In this document: positions 36,676-48,724 of the stretch, piece after piece
Numbering within the stretch: the first letter of the stretch is position 1
How the letters are laid out: every line of letters starts with the position of its first letter
Assembly: GCA_029204225.1 (NCBI GenBank)
Contig: CM055106.1
Location: 47,254,633-47,318,632, forward strand
Length of the DNA stretch: 64,000 bases
Direction of reading: 5' to 3'
Source of the DNA: Diphasiastrum complanatum
Taxonomy: Eukaryota > Streptophyta > Lycopodiopsida > Lycopodiales > Lycopodiaceae
Made by a program: the position numbers and the translations under genes
The notes under the pieces: generated by a model
Told to the model about the DNA's origin: nothing
Seen by the model: the letters and a program-made list of their open reading frames with translations, nothing else
The model's database searches: none

Positions 36676-37900
36676 TTTATCCTAGTTGATGTTGAGGTTA
36701 GCAACAGACAGGCCCATTTTTTGTCCTATTTTGATTTTCAGTTTGACATAGAGAGATTTGTTATTGAACATAGGAAAAAATTTTCTAAACTGTACAAGGA
36801 TTTTTATGAGTGCTTGCAATAGAGTACCCTTCTGATGGAGGGCCTGAGATTTGTGCATTTCACAGATTTGGCTCATGCTCAGCCAAGTGCCAAGCAAAGG
36901 CATGATAGTAAGTTTATCAAACTTATCGATTTGTTTAAACGTGTCATACCCTGTGAGGAACACAATCGAGTATGTCGCTTCCTTCAGGAGGGTATGGCCG
37001 TCGTGTTTTTCTTATCTGCTCTTATCCCTGACTAGGGCAGAATCTTCTGGGTCGTCCATGATTGGTTTGCCTGCCCCTACCACTCGTGTGGCTTTAGAGG
37101 TTTCCATTACTGATGAGATTTTAGGAGATGTAGAGGAGGCCAGGCAAGCAAAACAATATGATCCTGCCAAGGCTCGTTCTCTGTCTATCTCTCCATTATC
37201 TACCGCGAGCGAGATTGACCAGAGCATAACCCTGATAGACCTCCCTGTGTACCATATGGACGATGTTGCATTCTTATTTATTAGCGACATCAGAGACGTA
37301 ATGGATCTCAGAGAAGATGAGATATCATCTCTTATGTCAAGGGTGATTTCTGAATTTAAAGATTTTATTGACTTTGATGATGACGGCCTCATAGATGGCA
37401 TCGACTATGAGGACCAGGTAGAATGGGCAAGTGGCACAGATGCCCTTCAAAGGATGCTATCTAAGAGCAGGGCATATGAGGCTAATATGCCCAATGAGGA
37501 GGAGTTTTTGGCTTTTCAGAAAAAGTATCCGCCACCTCCCACATATACTATTCCAGCTGACCAGCAATTTACCATTATTGTTGGTCACAATTTAGATGTT
37601 GTTGGTATGATCCAAGCTGACAAGGAGGATTTGGTAAGTACACCTTCTTACGAAAATCATTTATTATTTAACGTGTAATTGATGATTGATCTGCTAGTTT
37701 GACTAACACTTGATTATGTGTTGTAGGATATCATTGAAGTTGATGCCTTTGCTATTATGCATTGAGGATTGAGAGAGAGACAAGGCGGGAGACAGAAGGA
37801 TGCCTCGTTGGCTCATTATTTGAAACATTTTTTAAATTACAAAATCTGTGTTATTCATAAAAGGTTTTTTGTGAATGCGGGAACTTTAATTCTATCAGGA
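36640..37900 (+). pseudogene. Unrecognised spliced ORF (acidic protein), degraded
   Basis: Coding-like text runs in one frame from 36640 to about 37000 (one stop at about 36820), then shifts to the frame of 36851-37633. That exon encodes an acidic segment (IDFDDDGLIDGIDYEDQVEW) and a YPPPPTY stretch. A GTAAGT donor at 37634 and TTGTAG acceptor at 37721-37726, with CTAAC near 37704, define a 93-bp phase-0 intron. The next exon (DIIEVDAFAIMH, later HYLKHFLNYKICVIHKRFFVNAG) has in-frame stops. No domain recognised. It converges on the DDE-like gene at 38078-39685 and could be a second gene of that element, or an unrelated host pseudogene. Confidence 0.4.
37634..37726 (+). other. Putative intron of the unrecognised ORF
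   Basis: GTAAGT...CTAAC...TTGTAG, 93 bp, phase 0, AT-rich: typical of a plant intron. Confidence 0.55.
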
Positions 37901-38077
37901 TATATAGATTTGAGCAAAAGGTGATCCACTCAATTTTTGGATCTGTATGATAGGAAAAAGTTCCTTCATGACCACACAACAAAAATTGTCCTTAGAGACA
38001 ATGAAAAAAAATGATTGTACTCTTTTTCATTTAATGTATGTGAAATTTGTGAATTTTTGATCACGCGTGTTTGATCT

Positions 38078-39685
38078 TTATTGAATGCCATCAATCCAAT
38101 TTTGGCTTATAAATTTATATGCTTTTTTGAATCTTTGATATTCAGTTGATCTTGTTGTGTATCGAACTTGAGCTCGTCTATAAAACCATTGGAATAGCTG
38201 AATGATATAACTATTTTTTGAGGATGTTCCACCATGTTGCGTATTTCGATGAAATGTTGCTCTTGCCTGCCAATGTGATTTCTCCATTTTTTGTGAAGAC
38301 CATATACTCAAAGTGCCATACTTTTTTGCAAAAAATGATGCATGATGCCTTAGTATGTGCTGCAATATCAAAGATTTATGCATTGGTTAGAATCTATCAA
38401 ACAAGTTATACTAAAACTATAAAATTATAAGACAATGTTCAAATGTATCTTACCATGTAGTGGGTGATGTGATCTGAGCCCCAAGCCACACAACTGCATC
38501 TACAAACCCTATTGCTGTTTTCTCCAATACGAGTGCATCTGCATATGAAATTGTGTCTTTTCTAAGCACTTCAATCATATTATCGAGATTTTTCCAAACT
38601 TCAACCTTCTTTACCCTTGTTGTTCCTTTATCTTCAAAGTCTTCTGTCGCAGAAATAACATCTTTCCAAACCGAATATTGGATCTTAGACGACTCTTTAG
38701 AATGATTTGATAAAAATCGACGAGCTTTGACTCCTCCTATGCTAGGTTTATTGGGTACGTTTCGTGTTTTTCCCGAAAGCTTTTCATCTTTTTGTATTTT
38801 AACATGGCCTTTATGAAGGCCTGCTTTTGACAACACTTTCTCTAATCGAGCGATTGCTTGTTTTGATGCTAACTCTGGCTTAGTATTCCATGCAAACAAG
38901 ATATGAAGATATATTAATTTCTCTATGATCCTCACCTCTCCATGAAGTGTGCAAATATGCACATATTGTAAAGGGATTGGTAATACTGGTTTCCAGTTGG
39001 GATCTTCAATATCTCTTGAAACTCTTGTGTTCCCTGGAATGTCATTTGATGATTTCATACAATATAGACATGGATGTTTTGAATTTGTTCCATGAGATAC
39101 ATTGAACATGCATTTCAATGACTTCAAGTCTCCAGCTAAATGCCATTCCACCAAAAATTCACCTCTTTCAGGAACACTAAGTACTTTGCCATTCATATGA
39201 TCCTTTATGATATCTAGATGACTTGTTCTGCTAAAAATCTAGGAAAGAACATCATGATCCTCCTTGATAACCTGTTCAACATATGGAATCACAAGTTTTT
39301 ATGTATTCAAACAATTACCAAAAGAAATTGCACATGAATAACAGCCATTTTTAACCTAAAAACATGCTAGTCACCATATGTTGTTTTCTGATTGCACATT
39401 GAAGTTGAGATCCCTTGAGTTTGTTGCATTGCTCAATGCTCCATTCATGAGAGTAATACTTACTCTTTCCAACTTTTGTCCTTTTATAACTTCCGATTCA
39501 TCTAGCTTGACCACCAGAATAAGTTTGCTCATACTAACACTTGTAATATTATAGAATTTCACTATAAATCTCAATAAATGATTCAAATCCACAAATAACT
39601 TGTTGGTAGAATCATATGACAAATTGCCAAACTTTGAATTGTAAATCTCATTGATGTGAAAAGGAATTCCAATGACATTTTGCAT
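38078..39685 (-). pseudogene. DDE-transposase-like gene, copy 2 (three exons)
   Basis: Minus strand. Exon a (39685 to about 39372) has HINEIY, KLDESEVIKGQK, MNGALSN. Exon b (39271-38454) has EDHDVLS, W-H-L-A-G-D-L-K, CMFNVSHG, SKHPCLYCMK, CTLHGEVRIIEKLIYLHI. Exon c (38359-38078) has YGTLSIWSSQKMEKSHWQAR and NTQHGG. Introns at 39272-39374 and 38360-38453 (GTAAG donor, TTGCAG acceptor). Exon a is cut by a copia fragment on the right. It is dead: TGG is TGA at the exon a end and TAG after VLS, where copy 1 keeps W; the first donor is lost. Conserved D-x-K and CxxC suggest a DDE/KDZ-like transposase or a derived gene; inference only. Confidence 0.62.
38360..38453 (-). other. Second intron of DDE-like gene copy 2
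   Basis: Minus-strand ATG|GTAAGA donor and TATTGCAG|CAC acceptor, 94 bp. The reading frames on the two sides do not join exactly, so a small indel is likely in one exon. Confidence 0.5.
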
Positions 39686-40350
39686 ACCCTTGAAACAATT
39701 TCCTCCAACTGAGATAGAAAAGGAGGAGATGAAGCAATATTCGTTTCACTCCATTGTCGGCTCACTGATGTACACAATGATTTGCCCAAGACCAAACCTT
39801 GCATATTTGATCAATTCACTCAGCCAGTTCCTATCGAATACAGGTCTCACCCATTAGAAAGCACTTATGAAGGTCATGAAGTACGTCCAAGCAACCAAGA
39901 ATCTCAGCATCTGTTATGGAGGTAGCTAATCTGCAAATATTCTTGAAGGCTACACAAATGTAAATTGGACAGAGGATATGGATACCAGAAGATCGCCTTC
40001 AAAATTTGTATTTTTATACAATCAAGGCCCAATTTCTTGGAACAACCGAAAGTAGACCTCAGTAGCATTGTCATCAATCAAATCAAAATACATTGCTGCC
40101 ACGAATGCATCCAAGGAGGCAATTTGGCTGAAGCACCTGCTAACAGAAATCGACCTTGCACAATCACATCCAACAACCATATTTTGTGACAACCAAAGCA
40201 CCACTTTCTCTCTCAATCCGATATTTCATTCTCGAAAAAAGCATATCAAAATCAGATATTACTATTTGTGAGCGAAAGTGCAAAGCAAGGAGGTATCTTT
40301 AGTCTACTACAGGACATAATCAATGGCAGCAGATTACATTCTATATTTTT
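39686..40350 (+). pseudogene. Copia RT tail and RNase H fragment
   Basis: YSFHSIVGSLMYTMICPRPNL (RT C-terminal), then NVNWTEDMDTRRS, GPISWNNRK, SSIKSKYIAATNASKEAIW, CDNQSTTFSLNP and KKHIKIRYYYL, the copia RNase H order. Stops at 39857, 39928, 40054 and 40271. The left end abuts exon a of the DDE-like gene, so this fragment probably inserted into it or was joined by deletion. Confidence 0.85.
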
Positions 40351-40390
40351 GAGTCAGTGTATATTTTTTGATACTTGTAAATTTTGATAC

Positions 40391-40796
40391 TGTCGGTCTA
40401 ACCAACCCAACGACTTCGCGTTGACAGTCTGCCCACTTTGTACAAGCATTAACTGTAATGAGGTGATTGTAATAACTGCAACAAAAGGTAGTCGTTGATA
40501 TTTTGTAGGATATCAATCTTAGAATCTTCATCAAAAAAATTCTTTTGATTATTCGAGTTTTTTCTATAGCTAGCGTTATCATGCTCAAGTTATCACGCTC
40601 AAAGTCTGTAAGCTGAAGTTATCACTTCAAGCATTGTACTCACTGTTTGATATTAATCATAGTGCAAATTCTATCATTTCATTGAGCATTTATCTGAATC
40701 ATTCCTTTTGAACGTTCTATTGTTGTCTATTGTGCTTCCGATCCTACACACCAAGCTCGCTCATCAGCTTTCGCTCATTTCTGCTGATTTTCGACA
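40391..40796 (+). mobile_element. LTR-like block P1
   Basis: TGTCGG...TCGACA, 406 bp. Its main part (from about 40443) matches 60800-61143 (words GAAGTTATCACTTCAAGCA, ACTTCA, CTAGCTCGCTC). It follows the copia RNase H fragment, so it may be its 3' LTR, but no polypurine tract separates them. Confidence 0.5.
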
Positions 40797-41217
40797 TCAA
40801 GTCCTATTATGGAATATGTTTAACTCCGTTATGGAACATGCAGGCCACAAAAAAACTAATTTTCATGGGTTTATGGCAGATGAGACAGAAGCAAACTGGA
40901 GAGCTGTATGAACTATATTCAATGGAGGCCCAGAAAATGAGATGATTGGACGAGAGCAACCATGTCTATTTCATTGGGAGTAAAGCCTACATATGCACAT
41001 GAGGAAGTTTGTTCTAAAGGATCATCAATCGGAGCACAAAGCTACCTGCAAGCAATGGAGAACATTTGCCACCAAAGAGGAGGCACTAGCACAATGCAAG
41101 TTGATTCGACGATGGTGGCAGACCGGCAAGGTGTGAGACATAGACATACCCTTGATGGATAGTTGGATGAGTTGGTGGAATGTTCGAATTGCACATTGGG
41201 GAGAATTCATGGTTTCG

Positions 41218-41304
41218 GTAAGTATGCTTCTTTAACCATCAAAGTTCTTCAACCGATAAACTATTAATTTATCCTATGAGACTCTTTCATCGTGGTTTGT
41301 ATAG
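41218..41304 (+). other. Putative intron of the SWIM gene
   Basis: GTAAGT donor after ATGGTTTCG and TTTGTATAG acceptor before ATTCTTGATGG, 87 bp; both sides stay coding-like. Confidence 0.5.
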
Positions 41305-42494
41305 ATTCTTGATGGAGCAGATGCAACCAATACACCACAAACAAACTTGTTCGAATCAAAACATGGAAGCTAGCTGGCTGGAGAGGGGCATAAGAATATT
41401 ATCTCTTTGTATGATGCATGTGTGTCAGACATGGCCAATGCCCTCTTACAAAGTGCAAAGCAATATGCCTACATGCAGGGTAGACATGTTGGAGAAGGCC
41501 CAAGTTTGGAGACTCTTATCAATAGAAGTGAATCTTGAAATCAAGCAAAGCTAAAGGAGGTTGTAGAAACTGTGAGACAAGTAGTTGAAGGTACCCCCAT
41601 GCACCACACTTATACAAATTTGAAAGGTGACAAAGGACACAGTTCGTCGGAAGAGATGACCATCTATCGTGGTGGATGTAGAAGAAAATAGTAGCCATAG
41701 GCCTGAATATAACTTTGAAACTATTAATTGTAAAGAGAAGGGTCATCCAAGAAGAATAAATTTTGTTGCAAGCACCTCAAGATTAGGAAAGTCGCCTAAT
41801 ACTAATCCAACAGTCTCACCCACAACTTATTTTGTTGGTGGAGAAATTGTGTTTGAACGACAAGTTCGTGACACTTTTTGGGCGATTAGAAGAACTGGTT
41901 TAAATAGTCAAGTAAAGTGTTTGGGCTGGCTACCACGACAAGGTAAATGTGGTAAACCAATTTCAAATTCAACAAAAAAGACTCCCGCCCCATGTTTCTT
42001 ATCTACAAGAACACACTCCAATGGCAAGACACAACAAATGATGTGGCTCTGCAACACTGATTGCACTCACACATGGCATCTGGATAAAAGTATCTCTCCA
42101 ATACCTGCAAAGGTACCCAACCTTTGGCTAGTCGCTTTTGGCACAAATCTAACACAAGTAGAGGCAGCCATGCTTAGCTTTGGGGGGGTTCCGGCTTGAG
42201 ACAAAATCACTCAATAGTGAAAGCCCACCTTCAGAAGCCCAAGCATCCCAACCTGGACACAAAGGCACTCAGGCTTTTACTCGACCTCCAACAAATGATT
42301 CTCGCAATCCAAAATATAGGCCAAGTGTGTCTCTTGTTGCATTGGAACAAATAAAAAGAGCATCAACCTTGAATGCACATGTATTGATAGAAAAGGTCAT
42401 GGAGGATAATAAGCATGAAATATTTGTGATTGAAACAAATAATTCTAAGGTGATTGATATTTGCTATGATGTGCACATAGCCAATAAACCCATT

Positions 42495-42557
42495 TGCACA
42501 TGTCTTGATTTTCAAAAGCATCTATTGGAGAAAAAGTCCTATCTGGCATGCAAGCAC
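42495..42557 (+). other. SWIM zinc-finger motif
   Basis: Encodes C-T-C, 15 residues, C-K-H, matching the SWIM consensus CxCx(n)CxH. Confidence 0.65.
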
Positions 42558-42624
42558 ATATATTTTATCTTCCTCTCCATCATGCTCTTTTCCACAATTA
42601 ATATTGGTTGCCCCCATTAATCCA

Positions 42625-43100
42625 TAAACATTTGTAGCTAAGAGGCTAAGGTTTGTCACTACAAAACCCTTATCACTGCTTGTCATCAAGAAACATTTTT
42701 TCTAGAACGATAGTTGTTGCCTTTGTGACAATCCAAACAAAACCAATGTCCATCATGCATGTATTGTGCACTTCAACCAACAATCTCTGGCTCAAGCTTG
42801 CTGACATATGCAAAATAAGAATTCTCGATCCATGTTGGGTCGATGGCATAAGCACTATCACAATTCTAACTTCTCTGCTTGAAACTGCATAATCTAGAAC
42901 ATCAATTCCACTTCCTCCCGTTTATATTTATGTTTACGTTACCATTCACAACGGTTTCTAAGGTGTTGGACTAAAAATATAGTCTCATTTTTTTTCACTA
43001 CAAGGCTAGGAATTTCAAATTTCATCAAACTTTTTCATACCATGTAGACTAGTTGTGCTAAAGGTTCTCTTTGACAATAATAACCGTAAGGGTCTCGTGG
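42625..43100. other. No clear gene
   Basis: A frame near 42710 reads CCLCDNPNKTNVHHACIVH, which may be the degraded Cys/His tail of the SWIM gene. Nothing else was recognised. Confidence 0.3.
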
Positions 43101-43266
43101 CCATGCCTAGTAACCTTGTTCATCAACAAATTGGTAGTCGGGATAATCCATCAAAGGATCCCTAGCTGGTTGGTAGTGATCCTCGTAGATTGACGCAACT
43201 GGTCCCAATGTCATAGACTCCCCCAATTCATAATGTGGATACGATGTGCTTGTTTGACTGCTTTGT

Positions 43267-43990
43267 TTATTCGTGGTATGCTTGAACCTGAAGACTTTCC
43301 TCAACAGTTAATCTTATAAATTGAGGACAAGGTGGATCAATTTGACAGCCATCTTTTTGTTGAGCTCCATGTTGTCTTGATTCTGCTTGTGACCTTTGAA
43401 CCACTGGATCTGGTTGTCGAGCCTTCTGCTCCACATTTTGCCCATATCGCAGATTCTTGATTGGACGTATTGCACTAGGATGATCTGCAAAGCAGTATGT
43501 ACATTCATCCTTCTCAAAAAAAATTGACCATGCGAGCATAAGCTTGAGGACAGCTTGAACTTGAAGTTCAAGGTTTTTGGTCTGTACTGCACTCGATCTG
43601 CTTGACTCTGCTGCACTTAGTTGCTCTTGCATGAGGTTCCATTCTTGCTTGATCATCATTCGTTGTTGACTCTTGTCCCTCTGATTCCCCATCTAATGAT
43701 TTATCAAAGCGATAGAAAAAATCCATCATCCCATGTTAGATCTAAAGTTCCATCATGGCAACATCCTTACAGAGTTGTGCAAGTGACACATAGGATGCTA
43801 ACTCTACCATACCTGATCTGATCTTTTTGCGCAGTCCAACACAGTATTTTGAAATGATAATCTATTCAGGAATTGGACAATCCTTCACTAGATGGAAGAT
43901 TTGATGGGCGTGGTCTCGGACTATTTCATCAGTGAACTTCTATAGTTTAGATAATCCTACAAGGGCGGTCTCCATTGTTCACAGCACTAT
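43267..43990 (-). pseudogene. Possible retroelement gag-like ORF
   Basis: The minus-strand frame 43692-43267 is open for 141 codons, Gln-rich, with a CTYC pair but no full zinc knuckle. Upstream (43990-43700) reads KKFTDEIVRDHAHQIFHLVKDCPIPE and YCVGLRKKIRSG, resembling the helical capsid part of plant gag proteins. Frames are broken. The assignment is weak; a host pseudogene is possible. Confidence 0.3.
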
Positions 43991-44173
43991 AATGTCACAA
44001 AGTAGCTGGTTGGTTGATTGCTTCAAGGACCATGCAATGATGATCGTATTTCAATTTTTTTTTTTTAAAGTGAGAGTAGAAAAAAAAATAGTAAATGAGA
44101 GATTGATCAGTATGGAATAAAAACAGAAATGCAAATGAGGTTATTTTCCAAATTTTAGTTTTTTTTTTTTTAT

Positions 44174-44333
44174 GGGAATAGGACCATCAAAGTCATGGGA
44201 GGACGCTATCTGAAAGATAGAGAAAGCTCACCAACAAAGGTACTTTTTCAAATTTTAATTTTAATTTTTTTTTAAAGAGAATAGAACCGTGGAAGTCATG
44301 GAAGGATGCTATCTGAAAGATAGAGAAAGCTCA
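44174..44333. repeat. Tandem duplication, period about 103 bp
   Basis: Units at 44174-44230 and 44277-44333 share GCTATCTGAAAGATAGAGAA and AGTCATGG; each holds the inverted repeat CTATCT/AGATAG. The spacer is A/T homopolymer-rich. Confidence 0.7.
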
Positions 44334-44339
44334 CTAGTT

Positions 44340-46350
44340 TCGATTTTATTTCGATTTTTAGTTTTTTTAGTTTTTTGTAAAAGCAAAAAAAATCACAAAA
44401 AAAATGACGAAATCTTGAAAAAATGACAAATCAAACACTAAACCATAGTAATCTAACTTTAACAACTTAAAAACTCAATTTTTTTTGGTGAAAAAAAGGG
44501 ATAAAGAAGAGAGAAGAGAGGAAAGAGAAGGAAGATGGCTATGCGACGAGATGACCTCCCCGGCAACGATGCCACTGTTGTGTCATCAATGTAGCATAGG
44601 GTCCGAATGCTGGGAGCGTCAACCCCGCCTTCACCTGCATATGAAAAAGAGAGAGAAGAGAGCCAAAGTAGAGAGTGGTTTGGGAGGCCCGAGCACCTTC
44701 CCCAGACTATGCACTCTACACTTGGAGAGAGATAAACAGAACAAAGCTCCTCTTGACAAGTCAAGACCAAAACCTTTTGAAACCCTTTATTCATAAACCA
44801 ACAAAGAAAAACATAGCTGAAAAGTATACAGTACTAGAAAGCACCGTAAAGTAAAACACATTTCAAGACATCCAGCTGGTACCTGCCACCATCCACCCAC
44901 ACAAAATTGCACAAGTTAGCACAGTGAGGAAGACAAGTGTCAACGCTGAATGTCAGTTGTTATCCATGTACAAAATACGTTCACTTAGCTAATCAGCTTG
45001 TGATCTAAATAAATTTTATAGTCCGATCCTCCCAAACTAGAAGTTGATTATAGCGATAGGCCAAACCATATCGATATCGTATTTAGGGCAACTGCCATAC
45101 TGATCAATTTGATAGTTATGGTCTCTATCTTTAAATTTAACAATTGAAATGTAATGCTTATGAAAGTGAGCTGTATCATATAACATTAACTGCACACGTA
45201 TAAGTAGCTTGGACCGGTACACAAAGTTTGGAGCAAATCCATGCCATACCAAATCTTGTACTTGTAAACAAGTAATGTACGGTTCTCGTGACTTCTTGAG
45301 CAAATCCATGCAATACAAGAGTCTGCAAGCATTCTTATCGTTATTTAACAATATAAATTACGATCGTAACTAAAACTACAATCAACCACTATATTCACAT
45401 ATGAAGACCATAGTGTTCATAATTTTTAGCTTATGGAATAGATATGGGCAAACATTTTCTTTTTTAAAACCGTAGAAAAACTGCATGTTGCGTTAATGAA
45501 TGCTAGAGAAAGTGGTATGCGAACAAATGAATGTAAGCGACAACTTGTCTGTATTATGATTGACGGTTTCTTTTGTTGCCAAAGCCTCTTCTTGTAACAG
45601 ACATCCACTTACATTTGCGAGGAATACCAACCTGAATGGTAGACGCTCATGATTCTTGTGAGCTGGCCATTTTTGCTTTTGAATGCTTTCGCAGAAACCG
45701 TCTAAAATTGTGTCCAAGTTTAAACACAACATCATATATCCATACACACTATATACATGTTATAGTCATAATCCTGAACTTCTGAAAAAGTCATTATCAA
45801 AGCTTTTGTAGCAGTATGCTACAGTGTATACTCATGTGTAGTTTCAAAGAAGGAAGATTGAGGGTAGTATTCATACCTTCTTTTGTGGTAAGTCGAAATT
45901 CAGAAGTATGTAATAACAAACGTACTACTTTGCTGCTACACTGTGACAATCATAACCGATGATAAGTATCTTCAAAGAGTATACATACAAAGAAGTGCTC
46001 AGCATGATAATAGAAGCCATACGTAGAGAAATCATAAATGTAGCTCAACAGTGGCATTCAAAGCTATCAAGAATGCTTAGTTTAACCTTGCTGGATAGTA
46101 GTAATATACCTCTTGATAGCAGTTACTTCAATCTACATTCAAAACCATAAGCTAGCATGCGAATATGCTGCAAGGATGGCAATGACCAGTTGCTTCCAAA
46201 ATGCACATATTAATAGCAATCTAAATGCAAAAAGTATGCATGAGGCACGTTCATTTTATGATAGCATGCAAGCCAAGAGCCATAACTCTTTTGGCCATTC
46301 ATAGTATACTTATATATGCATTGTCAAGTGTCATACAATGGGTATGAGCA
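44340..46350. other. No recognisable gene
   Basis: One block, 44671-44735 (GGCCCGAGCACCTTCCCC), is a diverged copy of the duplicated unit at 47145-47325. Otherwise AT-rich with no motifs. Confidence 0.4.
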
Positions 46351-46379
46351 GTGATGGGCCAATCAAGTGTGGATATATC

Positions 46380-46475
46380 TGGCCAGCGATGGCTTACAAC
46401 AGGCTTTTAACCAAAGTGATTGGCCAGCGACTGGCTTTAGAGTGGATCTGGCCAGCGATGGCAAGCGATACTTCT
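46380..46475. repeat. Short repeated motif TGGCCAGCGATGGC
   Basis: Three copies (about 46379, 46421, 46449) in 100 bp, followed by a perfect 12-bp palindrome GCGCTATAGCGC at 46590-46601. Reminiscent of the array at 31165-31420, but homology is not certain. Confidence 0.45.
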
Positions 46476-47016
46476 CATGCACTTGATAAAAAAGCCATAT
46501 TGTGATCAGTGACAGACAACAAATAAGCCACAATGCTTAATGCCTAATCCAAGCCATCATGCATTACCAATGGTTTGATGTAATGGACCGCGCTATAGCG
46601 CTTTCAATAGTGATGTGCTACTTCAACTGATAAACCGTTTTCCAAGCAAGAATACATCAGTGTACAGAGCACTTACCGTTGGAACCAAAAAGTGTTTCTC
46701 CAGTGGTATGAGGGAGAGCGCTGCAACATCCCATCTGTTCTTGAAAGGAGGAGAAGATGAAGAGAGACTAAGAGCATGGAAGGAGAATGAGATGCCTACT
46801 ACCTCCTTAATAGGTAAGGCCACTTGTGAAGGAGGCAATCAATACCATCCGTAGGAAGAAGCATAATCAATCTTAGCCATAGAAATTGTAATAATTGCAA
46901 CTGGAAGTTTAAACATTTCCCACCAAAAACCTTTTGTGGGTCATACACTTGCCAAGCCCATAATTGCAAATAAACCAAATAGTGTAACGTAGGTTAGAGT
47001 AAGGTACAGTACCATT

Positions 47017-47325
<309 letters not shown>

Positions 47326-47329
47326 GAGA

Positions 47330-47930
47330 GAGAGAGAAAGAGAAAGAGAGGGCTTGAAGTGAAATGGGCAGAGCTTTATTAGAATGAGAATAGAGATACA
47401 ATACAAAGGAAATGGCTCCCTTTTATAGATTCCCAAGGTCAGCCTCCTTCACTCTGATTGGTCACTTCATTGGGACAAAGATTCTAATCCAAGCCCTTCA
47501 AACAAACACAACTTAAATTTAACGGTTCTAAGAAAGCACAAAGCAAGTCACATGAATCACGTGAGTCTTACTTTGTACAAATTAGATTCCTTATTTTTAA
47601 CTTGACTTTGTGAACTTGGGCCTCAACATTATTTATTTACACCTAGGGTCCAAGTCTCTATGAAACAACTTGAAACTAACTAGCAATGTGCTCATTGGAT
47701 TGGGCTTACACACACAGGACGCCAGTGCCCTCACACTTACTATTCTAATTGTATAGTGTACTATGGCGGGGCCCTAAGGTAAGGCTTGGCCAACAATATT
47801 TTAAGTGGTGGGACCACTTATTTATTTGTGTACAGTGATGTCCTCAAAGAATTCTTCATCACAACTATTAGAAACTTTTACATTTTTCTCCATAGGATTA
47901 TCTACTCCTTTGCAATTTTTCATTCCAAAT
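47330..47930 (-). other. TATA-like promoter region, no gene
   Basis: Minus strand TCTATAAAAGGGAGCC (TATA at 47421-47427) lies about 80-100 bp upstream of the CT-rich strand of the GA tract. This is the same arrangement as in the LTRs, so it may be an unrecognised minus-strand LTR. No coding motif. Confidence 0.35.
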
Positions 47931-47934
47931 TTCT

Positions 47935-48720
47935 CTAAGAAGATGCATGTTTGGATTGACAAATAAAACTAAAATACATTCCTTTTGATACTTCTATCCC
48001 TAGAATGAAATAAAGAATTCCAAGATCTACGATCTTAAACTCTCTAGACAATGCAATCTTTACTTCTCTTATGCCATCTTGATCATTACCACTAAGAATA
48101 ATGTCATCTACACACAAAATGAGAACAATGATCTTTCCTTCATTGAATCTCATGTACAAGGAAGGATCATAAGGGCTAACTACAAAATGAATAGAGATTA
48201 AAAAAGAGTTCAATCTGGAGTACCAAGCTCTAGGTGCTTGCTCGAGCCCATAGTCTAGGCTCCTTTGCACTAAGCACACCTTGTTTTCAATATCCTCCTT
48301 GATGAAGCCCTCGGGTTGCCTCATGTAGATTTATTCTTCCAAATAGCCATTTAGAAAGGCATTAGTCACATCAAGATATAAAAGAGTCCAATTGAAAGTA
48401 GTTGCAAGAGATATATCAACCTTATTGTGACTAGTTTAGCAACTGGAGCAAATGTTTCATCAAAATCTACTCCCTTAGCTTGCAAGAAACCTTTTGCCAC
48501 TAGTCTTGCTTTATGCTTGTTGATAGATCCATCTTGGTTGTACTTCAATCTATATATCCATTTGCATTCAAGTGGTTTCCTTCCATGAGAAATATCCACA
48601 AGCTTCCAAGTATGATTCTCGATAAGAGTATCATACTCCCTTTTCATGGCATCCTTCCATTCAAGTGACTTTACAGCATCTTCAAAGCAACTTGGTTCAT
48701 CAAGCATTGAAGTAAGAAAG
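47935..48720 (-). pseudogene. Copia element I: RT remnant
   Basis: Minus strand: WKDAMKREYDTLIENHTWKLV, CKWIYRLKYNQDGSI, KARLVAKGF, DFDETFAPVAK, then after a break near 48366 RQPEGFIKED, EQAPRAWYSRLNSF, CVDD (the usual YVDD has Cys), LGIEVSKG. Truncated at both ends; RNase H absent. Its closest relative here is element G. Confidence 0.88.
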
Positions 48721-48724
48721 GTCT

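Larger units (their letters stand above)
40815..42620 (+). pseudogene. MULE-like/SWIM zinc-finger transposase-derived gene, degraded
   Basis: The frame from 40815 gives NFHGFMADETEANWRAV and LFHWE, which look like the DDE core end of MULE-type transposases, then FVLKDHQSEH and RRWWQTGK. A 87-bp intron (GTAAGT at 41218, TATAG to 41304) leads to TNLFESKHGS-stop-LAGEGHKNIISLYDA. Then follows a cysteine-rich block (CLGWLPRQGKCGK, 41925-41960) and, after a frameshift at the G7 run (42182-42188), the SWIM finger C-x-C-x15-C-x-H (42495-42557). SWIM fingers occur in MULE and FAR1/FHY3-type proteins. At least five in-frame stops mean it is inactive. Whether it was mobile or a host gene is unclear. Confidence 0.6.

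Noticed and set aside
37012-37401. 129-codon minus-strand ORF
   Set aside because: Antisense shadow of the plus-strand acidic exon; the splice signals are on the plus strand.
40391-40796. Block P1 as a MITE
   Set aside because: Its TGTCGG/CGACA ends and a second copy near pol fragments fit an LTR better; no TA or TTA target duplication seen.
44459-44796. ORFs of 103-111 codons on both strands
   Set aside because: Overlapping sense and antisense frames across purine-rich sequence that includes a diverged repeat unit; no motif.
46590-46601. GCGCTATAGCGC palindrome as a regulatory site or element end
   Set aside because: A single perfect 12-bp palindrome without partner copy or adjacent structure; could be chance.
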